Shown here one piece after another: positions 17,311-24,852 of a stretch of 64,000 bases of DNA (its first letter is position 1; each line of letters starts with the position of its first letter). Under the pieces are notes generated by a model. That model had not been told where the DNA came from. It made no database searches and saw nothing but the letters and a program-made list of their open reading frames with translations. The DNA comes from Diaminobutyricibacter sp049994905 (GTDB lineage: Bacteria; Actinomycetota; Actinomycetes; Actinomycetales; Microbacteriaceae). The position numbers and the translations under genes are program-made. The stretch is from assembly GCF_049994905.1 (NCBI RefSeq), contig NZ_CP188258.1, positions 1,798,001 through 1,862,000 on the forward strand. The letters are read 5' to 3'.

Positions 17311-18084
17311 GTGAAGATTGCACGTTTCAGCCATGAAGGCACCCTGTCCTACGGAATCGTCGACGAGAACGAGCTGGTGGTCCTGGCGGGCGACCCGATG
17401 TTCGCCGGGTTCGACACGACGGGGGAGCGCGTTCCCCTCAGCAAGGTCAGCTCTCTGCTTGCACCGGTGATCCCGCGCTCGAAGGTGGTGGCCGTCGGCA
17501 AGAACTACCGTGAGCACGCCGCCGAGATGGGAGGCGAAGCGCCGGAAGCCCCGCTGCTGTTCCTCAAGCCCAACACGTCCGTGATCGGCCCGGGCGACAC
17601 GATCGTGCTGCCGCCCCAGTCGCACCAGGTCGACTTCGAGGGCGAGCTGGCCGTGGTCATCGGACGCATCGCGAAGAACGTGACGGCCGCGAACTTCGCC
17701 GACTACGTGTTCGGTTACACGGTGGCCAACGACGTGACCGCACGGGACCTCCAGAAGACGGACGGCCAGTGGGCGCGCGCCAAGGGGTTCGACACCTTCT
17801 GCCCGCTCGGACCGGTCATCGAGACGGAGTTCGACCCGTCAGAGGCGACGCTGCGCACGCGGGTGAACGGATCGGTGAAACAGGATGGCGTTCTGAGCGA
17901 CATGGTGCACGGCGTGGCCGAGATTGTCGAGTACGCGTCGAGTGTCTGGACCCTTCTGCCCGGAGACGTGATCCTCACCGGCACGCCCGCCGGCGTCGGG
18001 CCGATCGTCGACGGCGACACGGTCGAGGTCGAGATTTCGGGCATCGGCTCCCTGAGCAACCCGGTGCGCGCCAGAGCGCAGTAG
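17311..18084 (+). CDS. Fumarylacetoacetate hydrolase family protein
   Basis: The 257-residue protein begins with a short lead domain and then the FAH C-terminal fold: VAVGKNYREHAAEMGG, metal-binding acidic residues in QVDFEGELAVVIGR, VANDVTARDLQ, and PGDVILTGTPAGVGPIVDGD near the end. Members include 2-hydroxyhepta-2,4-diene-1,7-dioate isomerases, acylpyruvate hydrolases and oxaloacetate decarboxylases, so the exact reaction cannot be assigned. The start is GTG, nine bases after lysR, and gltX follows after 41 bases. Confidence 0.88.
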   Translation: MKIARFSHEGTLSYGIVDENELVVLAGDPMFAGFDTTGERVPLSKVSSLLAPVIPRSKVVAVGKNYREHAAEMGGEAPEAPLLFLKPNTSVIGPGDTIVLPPQSHQVDFEGELAVVIGRIAKNVTAANFADYVFGYTVANDVTARDLQKTDGQWARAKGFDTFCPLGPVIETEFDPSEATLRTRVNGSVKQDGVLSDMVHGVAEIVEYASSVWTLLPGDVILTGTPAGVGPIVDGDTVEVEISGIGSLSNPVRARAQ

Positions 18085-18125
18085 CCGCCCGGCAGGCTGT
18101 AGCCCCCCGGTAGGATGGGCATCGT

Positions 18126-19646
18126 ATGTCTGACACCACCGCGCACCCATTCTCAACGGCGACCGGCGCTGACGTCCGCGTCCGCTTCTGCCCGTCACCC
18201 ACCGGCACACCGCACGTCGGCCTGATCCGCACAGCCCTCTTCAACTGGGCATACGCGCGGCACACGGGCGGCAAGCTGATCTTCCGCATCGAAGACACCG
18301 ACGCCGCCCGTGACAGCGAGGAGAGCTTTGCGCAGATCATCGACGCGCTGACGTGGCTCAACCTGAACTGGGATGAGGGCATCGACGTCGGCGGCCCCAA
18401 CGAGCCGTACCGCCAATCGCAGCGCTACGACATCTACCGGGGTGTCATCGACCAGCTGAAAGCGTCCGGGCACATTTACGAGAGCTTCGCGACCGGCGAA
18501 GAGATCGAAGCGCGAAACGTCTCGCTCGGTCGTGATCCGAAGCTCGGGTACGACAACTTCGAGCGCGACCTGACCGACGACCAGCGCGCCGCCTACCGTG
18601 CTGAAGGTCGCGAGCCCGCCTTGCGGCTTCGCGTGCCCGACACCGACCTCAGTTTCCACGACCTGGTGCGAGGCGAGATCACGTTCCCGGCCGGTTCGTT
18701 CAGCGACTTCGTCGTCGTGCGTCCCAACGGGCATCCGCTCTACACGTTCGTCAACCCGGTCGACGACGCGCTGATGGGCGTCACCGACGTGCTGCGCGGC
18801 GAGGACCTGCTGTCGTCGACGCCGCGCCAGATCGCCCTCTACCACGCCCTCATCGACGTCGGGCTGACCACGTTCGTTCCGCGCTTCGGCCACCTGCCGT
18901 ACGTGATGGGCGAGGGCAATAAGAAGCTCTCGAAGCGCGACCCCGAGTCGAATCTGTTCCACCACCGCGAGCGCGGATTCATTCCGGAAGGCCTGGTCAA
19001 CTACCTCGCGTTGCTCGGGTGGTCGCTGACCCACGACCGCGACGTCTTCTCCATCGACGAGATGGTCGCGGCGTTCGACGTGGTCAACGTGAACCCCAAT
19101 CCGGCCCGGTTCGACGTCAAGAAGGCCGAGTCGATCAACGGCGACCACATCCGCCTGCTCGACGTGGACGACTTCGCCGCCCGCACCGTGCCATACCTGC
19201 TCGCGGCCGGCGTGCTCGACGAGCCGATCAGCGAGCACGACGCGGCAATCCTCTCCGAGGCGGCACCGCTCGTCCAGGAGCGCGTGCAGCTGTTGGGGGA
19301 GACGCCCGGGATGCTCGGCTTCCTCTTCACGGATGCCACGTCGCTGGTCGTCGAGGACGATGCTCGCGCATCCCTGCCCGCCAACGCCGGTGAGATCCTT
19401 GCTGCATCCCTCGGTGCGCTGGAGCTGGTGCGCGAAGCCGAGTGGACCCACGAAGAGATCGAATCAGCGTTGCGGGACGCACTCATCGAAGGGCTCGCGC
19501 TCAAGCCGCGCGTGGCGTTCGGGCCTCTGCGTGTCGCAATTTCCGGCCGCCGCATCTCGCCGCCGTTGTTCGAGTCCATGCAGATCCTGGGCAAGGGTGA
19601 GACGCTCGCGCGCATCGACCGGCTCTCGGCCTCACTGGCCCGCTGA
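18126..19646 (+). CDS. gltX: Glutamyl-tRNA synthetase
   Basis: This class I aminoacyl-tRNA synthetase charges tRNA-Glu. The 506-residue protein shows the HIGH-like signature PSPTGTPHVGLIRTALFNW near residues 23-41 and the KMSKS-equivalent KKLSKRDPESN near residue 266, plus the RIEDTDAARDSEES motif. In many actinobacteria this enzyme also mischarges tRNA-Gln for the amidotransferase route. Notably, the next RNA gene is tRNA-Gln. The identification is secure. Confidence 0.97.
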   Translation: MSDTTAHPFSTATGADVRVRFCPSPTGTPHVGLIRTALFNWAYARHTGGKLIFRIEDTDAARDSEESFAQIIDALTWLNLNWDEGIDVGGPNEPYRQSQRYDIYRGVIDQLKASGHIYESFATGEEIEARNVSLGRDPKLGYDNFERDLTDDQRAAYRAEGREPALRLRVPDTDLSFHDLVRGEITFPAGSFSDFVVVRPNGHPLYTFVNPVDDALMGVTDVLRGEDLLSSTPRQIALYHALIDVGLTTFVPRFGHLPYVMGEGNKKLSKRDPESNLFHHRERGFIPEGLVNYLALLGWSLTHDRDVFSIDEMVAAFDVVNVNPNPARFDVKKAESINGDHIRLLDVDDFAARTVPYLLAAGVLDEPISEHDAAILSEAAPLVQERVQLLGETPGMLGFLFTDATSLVVEDDARASLPANAGEILAASLGALELVREAEWTHEEIESALRDALIEGLALKPRVAFGPLRVAISGRRISPPLFESMQILGKGETLARIDRLSASLAR

Positions 19647-19658
19647 GCGGAATCTGGC

Positions 19659-20636
19659 ATGGCAGAGGACGGGTTGCCGCACGAGACGTTCGACGTCGTC
19701 GTCATCGGCGGCGGACCGGGCGGTCTCTCGGCAGCCCTGAACCTGGTGCGCGCCCGCCGTCGCACCCTGGTGGTCGACAGCAACCGACCGCGGAATGCGG
19801 CGACTCTCCTCGCCCGCGGCTTCCTCACGCGTGACGGCATCTCTCCACTCGAGCTGCGCAAGCTGGGCCGGGACGAAATCGAGCGCTACGACGAAGGCGA
19901 GGTCGCGTTCGCCGTCGTGGAGCAGGTTCGGGCGCTCGACGGTGGCGGCTTCGGTGTGACAGCACGCGGCGTGCGGGGTGCCGCCGACATCGACGTTGTC
20001 GCGTCGGCGGTCGTCATCGCGAGCGGCCTTGCTGAGACGCTGCCGGCTCTTCCGAGCATCCGCGCGTACTACGGCACCCAGCTGCACAGCTGCGTCGAAT
20101 GCGACGGCTACGAGAAATCGGATGCGGAGCTCGTTCTGATCGGCGAAACCGACGACCTCGCAGAACGGGCACTGCTGCTCAGCCAGTGGTCGAATGACCT
20201 GATCGTCTTCACCAACGGTGTCGGTACGGTGACGGATGACGACGAACGGATGCTGGCGGCCCGCGGGGTCTCCGTGGAGCGTCGGCCGATCGACGACGTG
20301 GTGGGGGAGCGCGGAGTCATGACCGGCGTCCGCCTGCAGGACGGGACCCTCATCGAACGTGTCGGCGGATTCATCCGCCCGCTCTGGTCTCCGGTCCTCG
20401 ATTACGTGGACGGTCTCGATCTCGATCGCGACGCGGACGGCCTCATCGTGGTGGATGCCAAGGGTCGCACATCCGTGCCCAGCGTTTACGCCGCGGGAGA
20501 CTCGACACCGCCCGGACCGCAGCAGCTGATCGTCGCAGCCGGGGCCGGAGCGGTCGTCGCCGCAGCCGTGAATCGTGACCTGATCGGGCAGTCTGTAGCC
20601 GAGGTGGCCTCGGTTTTGGCTGCGCCCTCCCAGTAG
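19659..20636 (+). CDS. Thioredoxin-reductase-like FAD/NAD(P)H flavoprotein
   Basis: The 325-residue protein has an N-terminal FAD Rossmann motif (VVVIGGGPGGLSAALNLVRA), a two-cysteine site in HSCVECDGYEKS near residue 146, and the C-terminal FAD contact VYAAGDSTPPGPQ. The CxxC is CVEC followed by DGYE, not the CATC of classical TrxB. It therefore belongs to a TrxR-like side group, and true thioredoxin reduction is not assured. It lies 12 bases after gltX and 40 bases before tRNA-Gln. Confidence 0.85.
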   Translation: MAEDGLPHETFDVVVIGGGPGGLSAALNLVRARRRTLVVDSNRPRNAATLLARGFLTRDGISPLELRKLGRDEIERYDEGEVAFAVVEQVRALDGGGFGVTARGVRGAADIDVVASAVVIASGLAETLPALPSIRAYYGTQLHSCVECDGYEKSDAELVLIGETDDLAERALLLSQWSNDLIVFTNGVGTVTDDDERMLAARGVSVERRPIDDVVGERGVMTGVRLQDGTLIERVGGFIRPLWSPVLDYVDGLDLDRDADGLIVVDAKGRTSVPSVYAAGDSTPPGPQQLIVAAGAGAVVAAAVNRDLIGQSVAEVASVLAAPSQ

Positions 20637-20676
20637 GCTAAAGTTGACACTCGGCCCGGACTTCGGTGTGGGCCAG

Positions 20677-20748
20677 TGGGGTATGGTGTAATTGGCAACA
20701 CGGCTGATTCTGGTTCAGTTGTTCTTGGTTCGAGTCCAGGTACCCCAG
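20677..20748 (+). tRNA. tRNA-Gln (CTG anticodon)
   Basis: A full 72-nt cloverleaf is visible: the acceptor stem TGGGGTA (20677-20683) pairs with TACCCCA (20741-20747), the T-loop is GGTTCGAGTCC, and the anticodon loop TTCTGGT contains CTG. CCA is not encoded. It marks the left edge of the low-GC accessory island. Confidence 0.95.
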
Positions 20749-20756
20749 CTTTATAT

Positions 20757-20792
20757 CCAGTAGAAGCCCCGGTATCCACCGGGGTTTACTGG
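20757..20792 (+). terminator. Terminator hairpin after tRNA-Gln
   Basis: The inner stem CCCCGGT (20767-20773) pairs with ACCGGGG (20778-20784). An outer stem CCAGTA (20757-20762) pairs with TACTGG (20787-20792). It follows the tRNA by eight bases. Confidence 0.75.
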
Positions 20793-20882
20793 CTTATAGG
20801 CCAAAACGTGTGGATGGGGTCGGGCGTGTCGGCTGCGTCCTGGGCTTATAGGCAAGAACGTGTGGATGGCGTTGGGCGTGTC
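20791..20882. repeat. Two 40-bp imperfect direct repeats beside tRNA-Gln
   Basis: Copies at 20791-20830 and 20843-20882 differ at only a few positions. Both begin GGCTTATAGGC and contain ACGTGTGGATGG, then GGGCGTGTC. The second copy ends at the stop codon of the small ORF on the minus strand. The origin is unclear; it may be scar sequence at the island edge. Confidence 0.8.
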
Positions 20883-21033
20883 ATGCCCTTCCGGCCCAGC
20901 CTGATCGAGTCCAGAGGCCGTCGTCGGCGCTGAGGCCGGTGTCGTAAAGGGCTGGCCTGTCGGTGTCTTCGAGTGGGATCTCTTGGAGGGTGAGGAACCA
21001 TTCGGCGGCGCGTTTCATCTGGTCTTCGCTCAT
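20881..21033 (-). CDS. Short 50-aa ORF, possibly a gene remnant
   Basis: This ATG-to-TGA frame of 50 codons (MSEDQMKRAAEWFLTLQEI..., ending GWAGRA) has host-like, GC-rich codon use, unlike the cluster genes to its right. No Shine-Dalgarno sequence is obvious and no family is recognised. Its 3' end coincides with the second 40-bp repeat, so it could be the surviving part of a gene cut at the island boundary. Confidence 0.35.
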   Translation of the reverse strand: MSEDQMKRAAEWFLTLQEIPLEDTDRPALYDTGLSADDGLWTRSGWAGRA

Positions 21034-21150
21034 CCCGCGGCCTATAACCCTGTTTGGCCGGAGACGCGCTGAGCCTCGGTAACTGGCCGCACCTCCTGCG
21101 ACTCGCGGACCGCTGCGTTGGTCTCATTTCGTTCGCTCTCGACGCGATGG
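21034..21150. other. Island edge, no gene seen
   Basis: This short gap lies between the 50-aa ORF and the phosphopantetheinyl transferase. Overlapping frames on both strands look non-coding. No tRNA duplication, integrase or insertion sequence end was recognised. Confidence 0.4.
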
Positions 21151-21801
21151 TTAGGGGTCAACCCACCAGCAAACACTGGTGAACATTGTGGCTGTGTAAC
21201 GGAAATTGCCGCGCAAGAACTCGCCTTCGAGTCCGTGAGGCGGGGAGAGGAGGCAAGCAAGGAACGTTCCTCTCTTCCAGTCGACCGACACCCTGCAGTG
21301 GTGCCAGTCCATCCGAATTCGAAGGTGCGGAAAGATGCATTTGAAGACTGACTCTCGGATGGAGAAGTATCCGGTGGCTACCACGCCTCGAGCGACGTTC
21401 ATTGGAACATCTCGGTGATCTTCGGGCCTCATGACGCGTTCGACGAAAGTTTCGTCTCGCTCCTGAATGCACTCGACATCGACTCCGACTGAACGTGCCA
21501 GATTATCTCGCGACGCAACAGCGACAACGAGTCCATCGGTATGTGAGATGCTTCCGATAAACCCTCTTGGCCAAATCGGACATCCATCGCCGTCCGCTTC
21601 GACGGTGCTTGATGCGGCCGGTTCGCATCCGCTCATTCGAAGCGCGCGCGAGGCCGCAACTCGCCCAAGGTATCGCTCGCGCAACCGTCGTCGTTGTCGC
21701 GACTGTTTCGTCTGCTTGCCTTGTCCCGCGTTTGCTTTCAGCCAAACTCCTACTCCGGGCGATCCGTCGAGCACAGATTCAAGGGAGTCGAGTGAATTCA
21801 C
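21151..21801 (-). CDS. 4'-phosphopantetheinyl transferase (EntD/Sfp type)
   Basis: This enzyme transfers phosphopantetheine from CoA to the serine of carrier proteins. With GTG 21801 as start it has 216 residues and overlaps the upstream 92-aa ORF by four bases (GTGA). Motifs are WPRGFIGSISHTDG (residues 77-90), SVGVDVE (104-110, metal-binding acidic pair) and FSIRESVFK (146-154). In the last motif the usual lysine of the W-x-x-K-E signature is Arg. Its obvious partner is the ACP at 25610, encoded at the head of the same minus-strand operon. The frame is open to 21912, but the upstream part is not PPTase-like. Confidence 0.85.
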   Translation of the reverse strand: MNSLDSLESVLDGSPGVGVWLKANAGQGKQTKQSRQRRRLRERYLGRVAASRALRMSGCEPAASSTVEADGDGCPIWPRGFIGSISHTDGLVVAVASRDNLARSVGVDVECIQERDETFVERVMRPEDHRDVPMNVARGVVATGYFSIRESVFKCIFPHLRIRMDWHHCRVSVDWKRGTFLACLLSPPHGLEGEFLRGNFRYTATMFTSVCWWVDP

Positions 21802-22076
21802 CGGAGCGAGGATCGCCTGGAAGAAGCTGAGTCGTTGTGGAGAGTTGCGCTTGTTCTCTTCGTATCTCGAACACTGCCGCGAAAAGAAAAAACAATGTGC
21901 CGAACATTCCACGCCACGATGGACTTGGCGCTGAGTGACGAATGGGATGCCACATACGACAGCATCAGCCAGGCCGCTGTCGCCGGGGCGAATAGATCAA
22001 GGCCACCTTTGCCGATGATGTCCACGACAACGAAGCCAATCGTTACACCCGTCAGCGTCCGAAAGCGATTCGACAT
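21798..22076 (-). CDS. Small 92-aa hydrophobic protein of the biosynthetic operon
   Basis: The first 45 residues are mildly hydrophobic (LTGVTIGFVVVDIIGKGGLD, then AWLMLSYVASH) and the rest is polar and basic, ending SSRRSSLR. It starts 37 bases after the acyltransferase stop and overlaps the phosphopantetheinyl transferase start by four bases (GTGA), which supports translation of both. There is no strong ribosome-binding site and no recognised family. It could be a membrane-associated accessory factor or a non-functional frame. Confidence 0.45.
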   Translation of the reverse strand: MSNRFRTLTGVTIGFVVVDIIGKGGLDLFAPATAAWLMLSYVASHSSLSAKSIVAWNVRHIVFSFRGSVRDTKRTSATLHNDSASSRRSSLR

Positions 22077-22113
22077 GTCGCGCCGTGCTGAGTCTCAGAG
22101 ATTTGCTGGTCTT

Positions 22114-23307
22114 TCACGCGTTGCCGAGTTGCCAGTCAGCCTGGAGCTCGCGCGCACGATCGAGCCTTGCCGCGTCGCCTGGTTCCTTCACGGGCAGTTG
22201 AATGAGGTGCTGCAGCCACCGCTCAGCTTCTGATGGGCGGTCGTATTTCCTATAGGTGAGAGCCGCGTGCATTACAGCGCGCGACCAATATGGATCAATC
22301 GAGATCGCGACGCGGTGCCCGGTCTGCGCAGCCAGCTCGTCACCGCCAAGCCATGAGGGAAGCTGCTCTAGGAGGGATGCCCACACGTGCCAGGCGAGTG
22401 GATAATCGGGAACCCGACGAACTGATTTCCATATCGCGCGTCTACTCTGGAGCGCATAACTCAGTTGCTTAAAGGGGTTGCTGGTGTGCAGGGCAAGCTG
22501 TCCTACTGCTCGGCCGCCTTCTAGAAGCACGTACGGGTCCCGCGATCCTCTGGTGAGGCGCCACGCTTCCTGGAAATGCATGACGGCCCGTTGGCCGGAG
22601 GTACCGAACCCTCGCTCGACCAGCGCGTGTGCTGCTGCCGCACGCTCGGAAAGTGCGGGGGAGAGCGGCGGGGTTCGGAAGTCTGGTGTTCCAACGAAAG
22701 ATGGCCACTGCGCAGTGAGGGCAGCAATGACTTCAAAGACCTCACGAGCGTATTCCTGTTTCGTCTTCCGGTCGTCGCGGGGTGCAGCCACCGGTGCTGC
22801 ATTGTGGATGACGATTCTGCGCTTCCGTCGTGGCCACTTCGACCCAATCGGCTGTACTTGGTTGGTCCCAAATAGTCCAACGGGCACTACCGGAACACCA
22901 GCTTCAGCGGCGAGCGAAGCTATCCCTCGCCGCGGCGCCCTCAACCACCCATCTGGGCTGCGGGTGCCTTCGGCATACATGATGAAGATTCCGCCGTCGT
23001 CGAGTACTTCCTTCGCGCGCGCGAAGGCCTCTGCATCGACTTTGTCGCGGGCGACAGGAATGCCCCCACCCAATCGGTTGAACCATGCTGAGATCGGTTG
23101 TTCGAAAAGCTCTGATTTGGATAGGAACCGAGGATAGGCCCGGCCTTGACTGAGCAACCAGAAGGCGATCACGAAGTGGTCAAAGTAGCTTGTGTGGTTT
23201 GCAGTGACAATAAACGGCGCCTCGGGCAGCTCCGGGCCGATGCTAGCCACGATGCGACGAGCAATCCACGCCTTGAGCAGGCGAAGCACGAACGTGTTCA
23301 CTGTCAT
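22114..23307 (-). CDS. PlsC-like acyltransferase with C-terminal helical extension
   Basis: Residues 1 to about 215 form a lysophospholipid acyltransferase domain with the catalytic NHTSYFD (37-43, H-x4-D) and the substrate motif YAEGTRSP (111-118). A further 180 or so residues are helical with tetratricopeptide-like spacing (AVMHAALTYRKYDRPSEAER), an unusual addition. LPLAT-family enzymes are found in aryl-polyene and flexirubin clusters, where they are thought to join the polyene acyl chain to a lipid or glycolipid head. The start overlaps the ribB-like stop by four bases (ATGA), so translation is coupled. Confidence 0.85.
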   Translation of the reverse strand: MTVNTFVLRLLKAWIARRIVASIGPELPEAPFIVTANHTSYFDHFVIAFWLLSQGRAYPRFLSKSELFEQPISAWFNRLGGGIPVARDKVDAEAFARAKEVLDDGGIFIMYAEGTRSPDGWLRAPRRGIASLAAEAGVPVVPVGLFGTNQVQPIGSKWPRRKRRIVIHNAAPVAAPRDDRKTKQEYAREVFEVIAALTAQWPSFVGTPDFRTPPLSPALSERAAAAHALVERGFGTSGQRAVMHFQEAWRLTRGSRDPYVLLEGGRAVGQLALHTSNPFKQLSYALQSRRAIWKSVRRVPDYPLAWHVWASLLEQLPSWLGGDELAAQTGHRVAISIDPYWSRAVMHAALTYRKYDRPSEAERWLQHLIQLPVKEPGDAARLDRARELQADWQLGNA

Positions 23308-23957
23308 CGACTTGCAGTCGCAGTTTCTGGTTCAAACCGACCTGATGACAGCTGCGCGCGAGCGATGTCTTCGACGCTAACCTTGACGAGACCGTGGCGC
23401 CTGGCAAACCGATTCAGTTCCGTCTCTCGGGCCATTTCACCATCAGGGCGCAGTATTTCGACGATGACCGCTGCCTTTTCAAGCCCCGCCATTTCGCAGA
23501 GGTCGGTTGACGCTTCGGTATGGCCCCGCCGGCCAAGCACGCCGTGCGGGTGCGCAATGAGCGGAAACATATGGCCCGGTCGTCTCAGCGTGTCGGGCCC
23601 GTGAGCGGGGTCCAGAATGACTTGGATCGTGGTCGCTCGATCACGAGCAGAGATCCCAGTTGTCACTCCGAACGTGGGTGCTCCATCCACAGACACGGTG
23701 AATGCGGTGCCGAGATCGTCTTCCGTCTCGCGCACCATCGGCTCGAGTCCCAGACGCCCGGCGAAACTGGCGTCCAGGGCAACACAGATCAGCCCCCTTC
23801 CTCTAAGACTCATGAAATTGATCACTTCGGACGTCGCGAACTCAGCGGCGACGACGAGGTCGCCTTCATTTTCGCGATCGTGGTCGTCCACGATCAGAAT
23901 CATCTCGCCGGAGCGTAGCGCCTCGATAGCGAAGCCGACATCATCGAATTGATTCAT
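23304..23957 (-). CDS. ribB: 3,4-dihydroxy-2-butanone 4-phosphate synthase, stand-alone
   Basis: RibB converts ribulose 5-phosphate to 3,4-dihydroxy-2-butanone 4-phosphate plus formate, normally for riboflavin. The 217-residue protein has the acidic loop DHDRENEGD (25-33) and the RRGHTEASTD motif (143-152), so the active site looks intact. It is not fused to GTP cyclohydrolase II and has no riboflavin genes nearby. Its ATG at 23957 lies inside the end of the glycosyltransferase gene (17-base overlap) and its end overlaps the acyltransferase start, so it is embedded in the biosynthetic operon. A pathway-specific C4 building block is the simplest inference. Confidence 0.9.
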   Translation of the reverse strand: MNQFDDVGFAIEALRSGEMILIVDDHDRENEGDLVVAAEFATSEVINFMSLRGRGLICVALDASFAGRLGLEPMVRETEDDLGTAFTVSVDGAPTFGVTTGISARDRATTIQVILDPAHGPDTLRRPGHMFPLIAHPHGVLGRRGHTEASTDLCEMAGLEKAAVIVEILRPDGEMARETELNRFARRHGLVKVSVEDIARAQLSSGRFEPETATASR

Positions 23958-24852
23958 GGTCTTTCGCTTTCGCTTTCGGTTGCTGGATGGATGGGGGAGG
24001 GCGATCGACGAACGACTGTTCGTCGAAGAGATCTTTGGCGTTCCCGCTGGCGACGGCATGCTCGACATATGAGAGAAGTGCTCGCACCTCTCTTCTATCC
24101 GGGTAGAGCGCAAGAAATCTCCGGAAGTTCTGAAGCCCTTTTTCGAACTTCTTCCCCGAGTCGGTCGAGTGCTCGAGGTGAATGTTAAGTGCGGCTTCGG
24201 CAAGGTGAATCCCTATACCGAGTTCCTGCGCGCGATAACCAAATTCAGTATCTTCTGCGCCCCATCCGGTGCCGAAAGCCTCATTGAATCCGCCGACAGT
24301 GTCGAAGGATCGGCGCCTGACCGCCAAATTGCTTGTGCAGGCCTGCAGGAAACGGTACGGATACTTAAGGTCACGGGCCAACGAATCAATGGCCCAGTCC
24401 TCGGCGGACGTCAGCCGCGCTGATTGCCACAGCCGTGCGTATAGATCTCTGTTGAATTCCACGTTCAGGAATTGGTTCACTTCGTCGATCGGCACCGACC
24501 AGCGTGCACCACGACCGAGGACATCTGCCGAGGTGCAGGCCGCGACGTGAGCATCGATGAATCCGGGCGCAGGCACCATGTCGTCGTCGTTGAAGATCAG
24601 GATGTCTCCGTCTGAGGCCGTGACTGCGCGGTTGCGGGCGGCTCCGGCACCGTGGTGCGCGCCTCTGACAACCTTCAGGGCGTATGGCAGGTCGACCGAA
24701 CTCAGAAACTCAGCGGTTCCATCAGTCGAACCGTCGTCGCAGACCACGACTTCAAAGCCGTTGAAGTTTTGAAGCGCATACGACTCAAGAGTCAGACGAA
24801 GCCGAGAGAGCTTATTGAATGTCGGGATGACAACGCTAACTGGGATGCTCAT
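23941..24852 (-). CDS. Family 2 glycosyltransferase
   Basis: The 303-residue protein has a GT-A fold: SVVIPTFNKLSRLRLTLESY at the N-terminus, CDDGSTDGT (38-46) for the nucleotide, a metal-binding NDDD near residue 89, and a C-terminal VGGFNEAFGTGWGAEDTEFG motif as in galactosyltransferase-type GT2/GT7 domains. No transmembrane helix is evident, so it is probably cytosolic or membrane-peripheral. It overlaps the ketoreductase gene by four bases (ATGA). It probably adds a sugar to the cluster product or its carrier lipid. Confidence 0.88.
   Translation of the reverse strand: MSIPVSVVIPTFNKLSRLRLTLESYALQNFNGFEVVVCDDGSTDGTAEFLSSVDLPYALKVVRGAHHGAGAARNRAVTASDGDILIFNDDDMVPAPGFIDAHVAACTSADVLGRGARWSVPIDEVNQFLNVEFNRDLYARLWQSARLTSAEDWAIDSLARDLKYPYRFLQACTSNLAVRRRSFDTVGGFNEAFGTGWGAEDTEFGYRAQELGIGIHLAEAALNIHLEHSTDSGKKFEKGLQNFRRFLALYPDRREVRALLSYVEHAVASGNAKDLFDEQSFVDRPPPSIQQPKAKAKDHESIR

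Noticed and set aside
20644..20649. TTGACA as -35 of the tRNA-Gln promoter
   Set aside because: No acceptable -10 box lies 16-18 bases downstream, so the promoter was not annotated.
23304..23957. FMN riboswitch control of ribB
   Set aside because: The gene starts inside the preceding gene, leaving no room for an aptamer.
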